Source: Acidobacteriaceae bacterium (lineage in GTDB: Bacteria > Acidobacteriota > Terriglobia > Terriglobales > Acidobacteriaceae). Taken from it: 16,774 bases of DNA. Below the pieces are notes generated by a model. It saw only the letters and a list, made by a program, of their open reading frames with translations. It did no database searches and was not told where the DNA came from. The first letter of the stretch is position 1. Each line of letters begins with the position of its first letter. Positions 6,654 to 13,939 of this stretch are shown in pieces. A program made the position numbers and the translations under genes. The stretch spans positions 1-16,774 of the forward strand of contig JAUTWY010000375.1 in the NCBI GenBank assembly GCA_030838305.1. The letters run 5' to 3'.

Positions 6654-6775
6654 CGCGTTCTCCTCATCATGATGAAAAAATTAAGTTCTTGATCATTGTA
6701 GACGGAGATCGCCTCCTGTGTCAGAACGACCGGACCGCCTGCGCCAGGATACAGGGAGTTGTATTGGCTAGATTT

Positions 6776-6795
6776 CGCGGGCAGGAGTGCCCGCG
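6776..6795. repeat. Dispersed palindrome CGCGGGCA-N4-TGCCCGCG
   Basis: An 8-bp perfect stem with a GGAG loop, just past the stop codon of the 6800-7537 gene. The same stem with a matching loop (AGAG in this orientation) and shared flanking bases is found on the other strand at 15999-16018, inside ispE. Two near-identical copies mark it as a dispersed repeat. No T-run follows, so terminator function is uncertain. Confidence 0.75.
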
Positions 6796-6799
6796 CACG

Positions 6800-7537
6800 T
6801 TAGCTTCGCCGCTTATAAAGTATCGAAAACTCAAATCCTGCATTCGCGGGAAACAGCTCCGCCACTTTTCTCAAACGCTCGGCCAGTGACGAAGGCGCCA
6901 GCAGCGGATAATCCCGTTCCCGCAGATCGTAATAATCCACATCCAAGAACAGAGACAACAAATAGATCGAGATGGTGTCGGAAAATGTAGCTTCAAAATA
7001 TTCGTTCTTAAACCGTTCCGCATCCGGACCGCCCGCCAGGGCCAGCTTGCGGGCTTCCCAGGCATCGAGCGAAGTCTCGCCGCGCGTCCCGGCCTCCGCC
7101 TGCTTCCACGCCAATTCGCTGAATTCGTGGGAAACGCCGGCAATCTCCACCAAGGCATGCCCCACGTTGATATAAAACTCAAAGGCGACGGAAAACTTGT
7201 CGTCCATCAGCCGGGTAGAGATAAACACGCACTGCGCATCGCCCAGATTCAGGTTGCGATGGCATACCGCATTGTCGCTAAGTGCCACATCGTAGCGATC
7301 CGCAATCAGTATCTCTTCCCCGTGGGTCACAGTGAGCGGCACGAAATAATAAGCCTTGCGCTTCAGGGCCGAGGCGATCTTGGTCGGCACCGCCGCAATC
7401 ATCCGCTCCAGGTCAAACGAACCGATCGAAGTCTCTCCCGCCACGGCATAGCACACACCATTTGCCGCCTGCGAAACCGGCGTCATCCGGACCACATCCG
7501 CGGGGCTCCGCGTAATAGCTGGCGCTGCCTGCGACAT
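6800..7537 (-). CDS. Uncharacterised 245-aa protein
   Basis: I do not recognise this protein. The start is set at the ATG giving MSQAAPAITRSP; a GTG 18 bases upstream is also in frame. There is no signal peptide or membrane segment, so it is probably cytoplasmic. Visible features: a Thr/Ser/Gly-rich N-terminal strand region, a central hydrophobic strand FSVAFEFYINVGHALVEIAG followed by SHEF, a charged helix DAWEARKLALAGG, and an aromatic, acidic stretch near residues 195-215 (LFLDVDYYDLRERDYPLL). The protein looks folded and normal in codon use, so it is a real gene. It is divergent from the membrane protein at 7576 with only 38 bases between the starts, which must hold both promoters; TATAAA 9 bases upstream of the ATG is a possible -10. 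Confidence 0.8.
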   Translation of the reverse strand: MSQAAPAITRSPADVVRMTPVSQAANGVCYAVAGETSIGSFDLERMIAAVPTKIASALKRKAYYFVPLTVTHGEEILIADRYDVALSDNAVCHRNLNLGDAQCVFISTRLMDDKFSVAFEFYINVGHALVEIAGVSHEFSELAWKQAEAGTRGETSLDAWEARKLALAGGPDAERFKNEYFEATFSDTISIYLLSLFLDVDYYDLRERDYPLLAPSSLAERLRKVAELFPANAGFEFSILYKRRS

Positions 7538-7575
7538 TCTTGCTCTTTTATACACTACCGGGCTAGCCTAGAAAG

Positions 7576-7869
7576 ATGCCGCCGAAGCCACGACCCGCCC
7601 GCTGGTATGCGTTTCCGGTACGTGTTCTGCTGGTAACGTTTATCGGCACGCTCATCTCGTTCGCGGTCAGCCTGCTGCTAGGCATCCTTGGGACCGTAGT
7701 CATGTCATCCCTGCGCCACGTGAATCCCAATATGACCGTGGCCTACAGGCACATCGCACTGCCCGTCGCTTTGGTGGCGGGAAGCGTCATCTTCGTCCTC
7801 TCGCTCACGATGGAAGTCCGTCACTACCGCCAGTCAAAAACGTTAGCGGCGATCGCGAGGGTCAGTTAA
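7576..7869 (+). CDS. Small two-helix membrane protein
   Basis: A 97-residue protein with a basic start (PPKPRPARWY) and two predicted transmembrane helices at about residues 16-43 (VRVLLVTFIGTLISFAVSLL and on) and 62-79 (ALPVALVAGSVIFVLSL), joined by a polar loop and followed by a basic tail. The positive residues at both ends suggest both termini are cytoplasmic. No family is recognised. It ends one base before the amidotransferase start, so the two are very probably cotranscribed and translationally coupled, though no functional link is evident from sequence. Confidence 0.75.
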   Translation: MPPKPRPARWYAFPVRVLLVTFIGTLISFAVSLLLGILGTVVMSSLRHVNPNMTVAYRHIALPVALVAGSVIFVLSLTMEVRHYRQSKTLAAIARVS

Positions 7870-7870
7870 C

Positions 7871-8620
7871 GTGCGTCCCCTCATCGCCATCCCGCTGCCG
7901 CATTCGCTCGACCGCGAATATGCCGAGCGCGCCATTCCGCAATACGAGCGCGCCGTCGAGCAAGCCGGAGGCGAGCCAGTGCGCATCCCGCTCGACCAGA
8001 CGCCCGCCGAAGTGATTAAGATCATCGAGCGTTGCGATGGAGCGCTCCTGCCCGGCAGCAAAGCCGATGTCGATCCCGCCAGGTTTGGAGCAACTCGCTC
8101 TCCGCACACCGCGATCTCCGATCCTCGCCGTGATGCTGTCGACGACCTTCTTCTAGAAGATGCCTTCAGGCTGCGCAAGCCCGTCCTTGGCATCTGCTAC
8201 GGTCTGCAGAGTCTCAACGTCTACCGCACCGGATCGCTGATCCAGCACATCCCGGACTTTCTGCCCGAAGACCTGCGTACCCGCGTCAACCACGAAGCAG
8301 GAAAGAAGATCGCGGTCGCGCACGCAGTCGAGATTGAAAAGGATTCGAAGCTGGAGGAAATTTTGAACGGGAAAAACCCTGTGGGAAACAAAGTCGTGGT
8401 CCCGGTGAACTCATCGCATCATCAATCCGCCGACAGGATCGGCGACGGACTACGCATTTCCGCCCGCTGCCCCGACGACGGCATCATCGAAGCCCTGGAA
8501 GGAACCGCTCCTGATCACTTCGTGCTAGCTGTGCAATGGCATCCCGAGCGTTCCGCGGATCTGGACGAACCTTCACGCGCCATCTTTCGCGCTCTGATCG
8601 AAGCGGCTGCAACAAAGTAA
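7871..8620 (+). CDS. Class I glutamine amidotransferase-like hydrolase (peptidase C26, gamma-glutamyl-GABA hydrolase type)
   Basis: A 249-residue stand-alone class I amidotransferase domain starting at GTG, one base after the preceding stop. The catalytic triad is visible: nucleophile C109 in LGICYGLQSLNV, and H224 and E226 in AVQWHPERS. NSSHHQS at about 180-186 is typical of the PuuD/YvdE-like C26 family, which cleaves gamma-glutamyl bonds such as gamma-glutamyl-GABA. The nucleophile elbow has GICYGLQ where most PuuD-like proteins have GICRGMQ, and the following GGTLYQD is replaced by RTGSLIQH, so the substrate may differ. Its stop codon directly abuts the stop of the convergent ispF with no spacer. 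Confidence 0.85.
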   Translation: MRPLIAIPLPHSLDREYAERAIPQYERAVEQAGGEPVRIPLDQTPAEVIKIIERCDGALLPGSKADVDPARFGATRSPHTAISDPRRDAVDDLLLEDAFRLRKPVLGICYGLQSLNVYRTGSLIQHIPDFLPEDLRTRVNHEAGKKIAVAHAVEIEKDSKLEEILNGKNPVGNKVVVPVNSSHHQSADRIGDGLRISARCPDDGIIEALEGTAPDHFVLAVQWHPERSADLDEPSRAIFRALIEAAATK

Positions 8621-9160
8621 CTACTCGTTTTTTTTCCGCGGCTTCTTCGGACTGCTTCGTTTTTCGAGCAGCACCACCACATGTGCGATGGCGGCGTTCT
8701 CCAGATTGAGTCCTTCCGGAGTCTTCGCCTTTAACCCGACGCAATCGACGCCCACTCCCAACAGTTGCGCTATACGCTCGCGAATCGCCGCCGAATGCGG
8801 GCCAATCTTGGGCGCCGACAAAATCAGGCTCGCATCCATGTTCGCCACGCCGTATCCCGCCTCTCGCACGCGCTTCAGCGCTTCGCGCAGAAAGACCGCC
8901 GAGTCCGCGCCCTTCCACCTCGAATCAGATGGCGGAAACAGCGCTCCGATATCGGGAGCGGCCACGGCTCCCAGCAACGCGTCGGTAACGGCGTGCAGCA
9001 GCACATCGCCATCCGAATGCCCGCCAAGTCCTTTGTCGTGGGCCAGCGAAATGCCGCCGATCTTCAACGGAATGCCCGAACGGAATTCGTGGGAATCGAA
9101 TCCGTAGCCGATCCGTGTGGCTGGATTGTTTGCTGGTCGTCGGTCCTTATTCGATGGCAT
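8621..9160 (-). CDS. ispF: 2-C-methyl-D-erythritol 2,4-cyclodiphosphate synthase
   Basis: A 179-residue enzyme of the MEP isoprenoid pathway, cyclising CDP-methylerythritol 2-phosphate with release of CMP; active as a trimer with a metal site at subunit interfaces. Metal ligands D22 and H24 lie in GYGFDSH (usually DVH), and H56 follows in GHSDGDVLLHAVTDALLGA. DIGALFPPSD and KAKTPEGL are further family segments. A polar N-terminal extension of about 15 residues and a basic C-terminal tail (SSPKKPRKKNE) make it longer than the usual 155-165 residues. It follows ispD by 15 bases. No SD is seen, which fits coupling to ispD. Confidence 0.96.
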   Translation of the reverse strand: MPSNKDRRPANNPATRIGYGFDSHEFRSGIPLKIGGISLAHDKGLGGHSDGDVLLHAVTDALLGAVAAPDIGALFPPSDSRWKGADSAVFLREALKRVREAGYGVANMDASLILSAPKIGPHSAAIRERIAQLLGVGVDCVGLKAKTPEGLNLENAAIAHVVVLLEKRSSPKKPRKKNE

Positions 9161-9175
9161 CCAGGGTCTTTGACA

Positions 9176-9919
9176 TCAATTCTTTGTAGTCTTCAAATAG
9201 AACACTGCCAGTTCCATGTCGGCTGGCGCGGTGATCTTGATATTGCGCGGCGAGCCCATCACTACCGCAACTTCGTGCCCTGATCTTTCTACCAGCGAAG
9301 CCTCGTCAGTGCCAAGGAATCCATCCGCGGAGGCCTCGTCGAAAGCTTTCTTGATCACACTGTAGCGGAAACCTTGCGGAGTCTGCGCCATCACGATGCC
9401 CGCGCGCGGAATCGTAGCCTTGATCAACGCGCCATCGGATGTGCGCTCGACTTGCTTCACTGTGTCGACTGCGGGCAGACCGGCAATCGCCGCGCCATAT
9501 TTCTTAGCCGCCTCAATCACTGCCTGAATGATTTCACGAGTTACAAACGGACGCACGGCATCGTGCACCAGAACAATATCATCCGCTGCCGCCGTAATCG
9601 CATTGAGCGCGTTCTGTACCGATTGCTGACGGTGTTCGCCTCCTACCACAACTTCCACCTGCTTCTTCAACACGTCCTTCGCTTCGCTCTCGAGCCGCGC
9701 ACGAAACGCCGCAATCTCGTTTTCTCGCAGCGGGATCCAGATCTCGCTCACCGCATCGACTGCGGCAAATCGGCGAAGGGTGTGGAGGAGAATGGGAGTG
9801 CCGCCCAGTTCGGTGAACTGCTTCGAAGGCGGAGCTTTTGTTTGCTTCCCTTTGTCACTTGCCGCAGGGACCATGCGGGTTCCGAGCCCTGCAGCCGGAA
9901 TTATGACAATCACCTTCAT
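9176..9919 (-). CDS. ispD: 2-C-methyl-D-erythritol 4-phosphate cytidylyltransferase
   Basis: A 247-residue nucleotidyltransferase that joins CTP and methylerythritol 4-phosphate. The N-terminal CTP loop is IIPAAGLGTRM, followed by a lysine-rich segment to SKQF. Other signatures are GGEHRQQSVQNAL, VLVHDAVRPFV, AQTPQGF, GTDEASLVE and the closing GSPRNIKITAPADMELA. The segment between RM and KQF (VPAASDKGKQTKAPPS) is somewhat long but lies at a variable place. It precedes ispF by 15 bases and follows the PIN-TRAM gene by 113 bases, an order (yacL-ispD-ispF) seen in many bacteria. No SD is evident before the ATG. Confidence 0.96.
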   Translation of the reverse strand: MKVIVIIPAAGLGTRMVPAASDKGKQTKAPPSKQFTELGGTPILLHTLRRFAAVDAVSEIWIPLRENEIAAFRARLESEAKDVLKKQVEVVVGGEHRQQSVQNALNAITAAADDIVLVHDAVRPFVTREIIQAVIEAAKKYGAAIAGLPAVDTVKQVERTSDGALIKATIPRAGIVMAQTPQGFRYSVIKKAFDEASADGFLGTDEASLVERSGHEVAVVMGSPRNIKITAPADMELAVFYLKTTKN

Positions 9920-10032
9920 CGCGGGGTGTCAGTATACGGGTGCGTGAGAGGGAGTTCAAATCCACGCGGATGCATCGCTGGTCAATATCGCTGAGTGCGC
10001 CGCGGGGCCAACACATACCCTCCGCAACCTCT

Positions 10033-11130
10033 CTACGACTGGGGCTTGGTCTCCACCAGCGCGCTCGGGACAACGGGCCCCGGCACTACTGTACCTGTAA
10101 CCACTGGCGCTGTGGGCGGGACTGCGACGCTGGTTCGGCTAAACGCTCGTTCGTCCCACTTGCCGAAGATCATTTTTCCCGCGGTGGTCTGCAGCACCGA
10201 GGTGACCGAAACGTCGATGGTCTTGCCGATCATCTTGCGCGCGTTGTCAACCACTACCATGGTGCCGTCATCCAGATAGGCAACGCCTTGGTTATATTCC
10301 TTGCCTTCCTTCAGGATGAACACTTTCATGATCTCGCCCGGCAGCACGATGGGCTTGAGCGAGTTGGCCAGTTCGTTGATGTTCAAAACCTCGACGCCTT
10401 GCAACTGCGCCACCTTGTTCAGGTTGAAGTCGTTGGTAATGATCTTTCCTTCGTAGACTTTGGCTAGTTCGATCAGCTTGAGATCAACCTCGCGCACGGC
10501 GGGGAAATCGTCCTCGACAATCTGGATCGACAGAGTTGCCATTTTCTGCAGGCGCTGCAGGACGTCAAGGCCGCGGCGACCGCGATTGCGCTTTAATGAA
10601 TCGGCGGAATCAGCGACCAGTTGCAATTCGCGCAAAACGAACTGCGGCGTAACGATGATGCCATCGAGAAACCCGGTTTCGGCGATGTCCGCGATTCGAC
10701 CGTCAATGATGACGCTGGTGTCTAGGATCTTATAGCTTTTCTTGCCTTGCTTTTCGCCGCCGAAGATACCGCCCAGGGCCGCCAGGTTCAGCAGGTCGCC
10801 TTTGCTCGCGCCCACGATCAGGCCCACATAGGCCATCAGCAACATGACCAGGATTTGCAGGAAACTTTGGGTATTGCCGGCAGGGATGCTGCTGCGAATC
10901 ACCAAGGAGAACAGGTAAGCCCCGCAGATGCCGAGGAGGCTCCCGATAGCCGCACCGATCAGCCGCTTCAGGCTGACCGTCCGCAGCTTCCATTCAAACA
11001 GGACGATCCCTGCTCCAACCAGCGCGCCCACGCCCGCATCCTGCGGCCGGGACAGGCGGAACGGCTCAATGAAATAGCATGCCACCGCAACTACGAGGAT
11101 AAAAAGAAGACGTACGACAATTAAATCCAC
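10033..11130 (-). CDS. Membrane-anchored PIN-TRAM domain protein (YacL type)
   Basis: The start is set at GTG 11130, because AGGAGG (11138-11143) lies 7 bases upstream and the protein then begins directly with its first helix (365 residues). Four hydrophobic segments occupy about residues 4-19, 33-46, 56-78 and 90-107. A PIN nuclease domain follows with acidic residues D137 (ILDTSVIIDGR), E169 (VLREL) and D233 (ITNDFNLNKVAQLQ), then a TRAM domain at about 261-320. The last 30 residues are a Pro/Val-rich tail. The family is presumed to be an RNA-binding ribonuclease at the membrane; the substrate is unknown. The gene neighbours ispD and ispF, as in Firmicutes. Confidence 0.9.
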   Translation of the reverse strand: MDLIVVRLLFILVVAVACYFIEPFRLSRPQDAGVGALVGAGIVLFEWKLRTVSLKRLIGAAIGSLLGICGAYLFSLVIRSSIPAGNTQSFLQILVMLLMAYVGLIVGASKGDLLNLAALGGIFGGEKQGKKSYKILDTSVIIDGRIADIAETGFLDGIIVTPQFVLRELQLVADSADSLKRNRGRRGLDVLQRLQKMATLSIQIVEDDFPAVREVDLKLIELAKVYEGKIITNDFNLNKVAQLQGVEVLNINELANSLKPIVLPGEIMKVFILKEGKEYNQGVAYLDDGTMVVVDNARKMIGKTIDVSVTSVLQTTAGKMIFGKWDERAFSRTSVAVPPTAPVVTGTVVPGPVVPSALVETKPQS

Positions 11131-11364
11131 AGTATGACCTCCTCCGATGCGGTTTCGCCGAACCTGACGAAACGCCCGGTGCCTTTTCCGCGCCGCCCCT
11201 GGCGGAATCAGCAAATCAGCATGCGGGTCGCGCAAGAATTAGGGGATGAATGTGCGCCCCGTCCCGACCCGCGGAGGCATGGTCAGGAAACCTCAGTAAA
11301 CCAACGCCAAGAGTATATACCGGAAGATAAATAAGCGGCGAAGAAATGGAATAGCCGACTTTGA
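11131..11364. other. Intergenic region upstream of the PIN-TRAM gene
   Basis: No convincing gene. The minus strand is open from 11235 to the chosen GTG but shows no family similarity there and has a poorer start. On the minus strand TATACT (11312-11317) is a possible -10 for the PIN-TRAM gene, without a clear -35. This stretch joins the candidate structured region at 11365. Confidence 0.4.
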
Positions 11365-11475
11365 GGCGGATCCTCTCGGCCGTAACCCAGTCCTTACGGG
11401 ATCACGCGGACGGGGCAGGCCTTGGGGCCGGGACGAGTTTGCGGAACTAGCTGCCCTGCGGTCCGCCTACGGGTT
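11365..11475 (+). ncRNA. Candidate structured RNA or leader, unidentified
   Basis: On the plus strand GGCGGATC (11365-11372) can pair with GGTCCGCC (11460-11467), with one G-U pair, enclosing further stems: CCGTAA/TTACGG (11380-11385 with 11394-11399) and GGGCAG/CTGCCC (11413-11418 with 11451-11456), the latter holding small hairpins. The 3' strand of the outer stem can alternatively pair with GCGGAC at 11406-11411, extending the GGGCAG stem into a compact hairpin that is followed by GGGTTTTT. This lies about 140 bases before the secreted-protein gene at 11613, so it could be its leader or a separate RNA. I could not match it to a named RNA family. Confidence 0.35.
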
Positions 11476-11612
11476 TTTCCAGTTGAGCTTACAGTTTGGT
11501 CCCATCCCTAAAATTGCCGCTTGCGGCATCTCAACTCAGTGGTCCGCTAACTGCCGACGAAGATGCAGATCGCCACAGATCAAGCCATCAAGAATGGCCT
11601 TGGAGGATGCTC

Positions 11613-12209
11613 ATGCGAGCTTTAAGATTTCTGAATTTAGCGATTCTATCGGTGCTGGTCGGAAGTGCAGCCCTTGTCTACGCGCAAGACGAGAAGCAAC
11701 AGGAAGAGAAGCCTGCGCGGCAGGAAGAGGCTAAACCTCAACCCAAGCACGAGGAAGCGAAGCCCAATCGTCAAAATGAAGCCAAGCCCTCAAACCAGGA
11801 TAAGCAGGTAGAGAAACAAGATCAGAAGCGCGGTCAGGAACAGTCCGGCGATCGGGCCAAGCCGCAAGGGCAAGAACGTCCTGAGATGCAGGGCGACCGC
11901 AACCGGCAAGGACAAGGGCAGGAACGTTCAGAAATGCACGGCAACCGGGCCGCTGGCAAGGGCGGACACATTCCTGACGAAAAGTTCCGGGCCCAGTTCG
12001 GCCGGGAGCATCGCTTCAATGCAAGAAGCGTGATTGTGCGGGGTCAGCCGCGATTTCAGTATGGCGGCTACACATTTGAAATCATCGATGCCTGGCCCGC
12101 GGAGTGGGTTGACACCGACGATTACTACATCGAGTACATCGACGGAAATTACTACCTGATCGATTTAGTTCACCCCGATATTCGTCTGGCCGTTTTCGTC
12201 GCGATGTAG
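11613..12209 (+). CDS. Secreted low-complexity protein with RcnB-like C-terminal domain
   Basis: The start is the second of two close ATGs (11607, 11613) because GGAGG (11602-11606) is 6 bases from it; this gives 198 residues. A signal peptide covers about residues 1-24, with cleavage near VYA-QD. Residues 25-115 are a K/E/Q/P-rich disordered region with imperfect repeats such as EEAKPQPKH, EEAKPNRQN and EAKPSNQD, then GQERPEMQGDRN and GQERSEMHGNRA. The last 65 residues form a folded aromatic domain (GYTFEIIDAWPAEWVDTDDYYIEYIDGNYYLIDL) resembling RcnB/DUF1236-type periplasmic domains. The role is unknown; a metal- or envelope-stress link is only suggested by the resemblance. A strong terminator follows. 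Confidence 0.8.
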   Translation: MRALRFLNLAILSVLVGSAALVYAQDEKQQEEKPARQEEAKPQPKHEEAKPNRQNEAKPSNQDKQVEKQDQKRGQEQSGDRAKPQGQERPEMQGDRNRQGQGQERSEMHGNRAAGKGGHIPDEKFRAQFGREHRFNARSVIVRGQPRFQYGGYTFEIIDAWPAEWVDTDDYYIEYIDGNYYLIDLVHPDIRLAVFVAM

Positions 12210-12236
12210 CGCTACCTGGCCGCAAAGTTTGTACGC

Positions 12237-12307
12237 GAAGGTGGCCCTCCTGAGTCGGGATTCAGTTCTGCTGGATTCAACCTCAAGAGGGTCCACCTTC
12301 TTTTTTT
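12237..12307 (+). terminator. Intrinsic terminator of the secreted-protein gene
   Basis: GAAGGTGG+CCCTC (12237-12249) pairs with GAGGG+CCACCTTC (12287-12300), leaving one bulged T, and is followed at once by seven T residues (12301-12307). The 37-base apical part can form weaker pairs. The 13-bp GC-rich stem and T-run make this a clear rho-independent terminator 27 bases after the stop codon. Confidence 0.85.
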
Positions 12308-12368
12308 GTCCAGATGAGGTGGCGATTCAAGGCGGCGCACGTGGAAATCATCCTGCTAGACTCGGGGA

Positions 12369-13334
12369 ATGAAAGCGTTGGTAATCGCTAGTCTGTCCGG
12401 GCCGGACTCCCTCTCCATTCAAGATTCTCCGGAACCTACTTTGAAGCCGGGACAAACCTTGGTTCGGGTCGGCTGCGGGGGGCTGAATTTCGCCGACTTC
12501 ATGACTACCCAAGGCGGCTATCCTGGAACTCCGGCGCCTCCGCTCATTGCCGGACGTGAATTCGGAGGCGTTGAACAGACCAGTCAGCGCCGAGTGATGG
12601 GGTACATCCAGTGGGGAGCTTTCGCTGAGAAAGTCGCCGCTTACGAGAATCTGCTGTGGCCGGTTCCCGCGCACTGGAACGACGAACAAGCTGCCGCTTT
12701 CCCGGTCAACTATTTCACCGCGTATCTCGGTTACTGGCAGGCGGGTATGACGCAGCCGCCAAAGCCAGGCCGGACTCACCGCGTTCTGATTCATGCCGCT
12801 GCCGGAGGCGTGGGCACGGCGGCGGTGCAGATTGGCCACATTCTAGGCGTGGAAATGTACGGAACGTCGTCGTCCGAAGCGAAGCTGGCTCGAGTCAAAG
12901 AACTTGGCCTGCAGAACGGGATTAACTACAAACAGCGAGACTACGAAGAAGTCGTGAAGAATCTGACTAGGGGCGAAGGGGTGGATGCGGTTTTTGAAAT
13001 GCTGGGCGGCGAGCATACCGCTAAGAGTTTGCGCTGCCTGCGCGACTTTGGTCGGGTGATCCAGTACGGCACTGCCACGGGCAAGACGCCGCAACTCGAT
13101 GTGCGGGCGCTGTATGCTAAATCCGCGAGCATTCAGGGACTCTGGCTGACGTATCTCTCGCAGAAGCGCGAGATCATGGAGCCTGCATGGAAGCAACTCT
13201 CGGAATGGATCGAGCAGCGCAAACTGGCGCCGGTGATCGGCCAGATTTTTCCGCTGGAGCGTGCCGCAGAGGCTTACAGGCTGCTACAGGAAGGGAAAAA
13301 CTACGGGAAGGTAGTGTTGAAGATCTCTGGCTGA
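12369..13334 (+). CDS. NADPH:quinone oxidoreductase-like MDR protein (zeta-crystallin type)
   Basis: A 321-residue medium-chain dehydrogenase/reductase without the structural zinc cysteines, as in quinone oxidoreductases. The N-terminal GroES-like domain has CGGLNFADFMTTQGGYPG and PLIAGREFGG. The nucleotide-binding motif HAAAGGVGTAAVQIG lies at 142-156, starting a Rossmann fold, followed by VDAVFEMLGG. The C-terminus returns to the catalytic domain (RAAEAYRLLQEGKNYGKVVLKI). It probably reduces quinones or enones with NADPH; the exact substrate cannot be read. The ATG has only an adjacent GGGGA and a TAGACT box about 8 bases upstream, so it may be leaderless. It is convergent with the SnoaL-like gene. 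Confidence 0.9.
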   Translation: MKALVIASLSGPDSLSIQDSPEPTLKPGQTLVRVGCGGLNFADFMTTQGGYPGTPAPPLIAGREFGGVEQTSQRRVMGYIQWGAFAEKVAAYENLLWPVPAHWNDEQAAAFPVNYFTAYLGYWQAGMTQPPKPGRTHRVLIHAAAGGVGTAAVQIGHILGVEMYGTSSSEAKLARVKELGLQNGINYKQRDYEEVVKNLTRGEGVDAVFEMLGGEHTAKSLRCLRDFGRVIQYGTATGKTPQLDVRALYAKSASIQGLWLTYLSQKREIMEPAWKQLSEWIEQRKLAPVIGQIFPLERAAEAYRLLQEGKNYGKVVLKISG

Positions 13335-13403
13335 GCTTTCGGGGGCCGCAATGTTTCTCCCACCCGCCCGCAGACCCAATGATCTTGCCTTCTGCTGAGA
13401 ATC

Positions 13404-13835
13404 CTAACGAGGGATGGGCAGGTTGCTACTCCAGCAGTCGGCGACGATCAGCCATGCACCCAAACGGCGCCAGTTCTTTACATACTTGCCGCGGTCGGGC
13501 AGGAGGGTGCCGTCGGGCTGACGGATGGCAACGCTGTAGCGGCCAATTTCCATTGCCAGGTCGCCAGAGACTTCGACGCGTGTGGTTTCAAGACGGAGAT
13601 CTTCGTATCCAGCGTCGGCGAACTGGTGGAGCAGGCGCTCGACGGCTTTGGGTCCGTAGGCTGTTTCGTAATGGGGGACCATGAATGCGCCATCTTGGGC
13701 GAAGAAGGCGCCGGCTTGATCGTAGTTGCCGGTGTTGAACGAAGTGACAAAATCCTGGGCAAGATTGCGGATCAAGGACGGAACATCCAAAAACGGACGT
13801 GAGTCCGCTAAGGAACTCGAATAGGGCCGGTACAT
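13404..13835 (-). CDS. SnoaL-like / DUF4440 NTF2-fold protein
   Basis: A 143-residue protein with the alpha+beta cone of the NTF2-like superfamily: an N-terminal helix (SLIRNLAQDFVTSFNTGNYDQ), the AGAFFAQDGAFMVPH segment with its typical DxA turn, GPKAVERLLHQF, and strands RVEVSGDLAMEIGRYSV and GKYVKNWRRLGAWLIVADCWSSN. AGGAGG 6 bases before the ATG fixes the start. No signal peptide is seen. Family members are small-molecule-binding or isomerase-like proteins with varied roles, and none can be assigned here. It lies 104 bases after the cupredoxin-like gene on the same strand, separated by a hairpin, and may or may not be cotranscribed with it. Confidence 0.85.
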   Translation of the reverse strand: MYRPYSSSLADSRPFLDVPSLIRNLAQDFVTSFNTGNYDQAGAFFAQDGAFMVPHYETAYGPKAVERLLHQFADAGYEDLRLETTRVEVSGDLAMEIGRYSVAIRQPDGTLLPDRGKYVKNWRRLGAWLIVADCWSSNLPIPR

Positions 13836-13859
13836 CTACTACCTCCTGGGGGAAGGCCA

Positions 13860-13893
13860 AGAGCGCCGTCCATGGCCAGATGGGCAGCGCTCT
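13860..13893. repeat. Hairpin between the cupredoxin-like and SnoaL-like genes
   Basis: AGAGCGC (13860-13866) pairs with GCGCTCT (13887-13893), and an inner CCAT/ATGG pair continues after a symmetric 3x3 internal loop. No T-run follows on the minus strand, so it is at best a weak or rho-assisted terminator or an mRNA-processing site. Confidence 0.45.
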
Positions 13894-13939
13894 CAAATTG
13901 CAGAGGCATTCTAGCGCAAAAAGGGTCTGTGGAAGAAGT

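Noticed and set aside
12348..12839. Minus-strand frame antisense to the quinone oxidoreductase gene
   Set aside because: It is covered by a clearly conserved MDR protein on the plus strand, and the antisense translation shows no domain.
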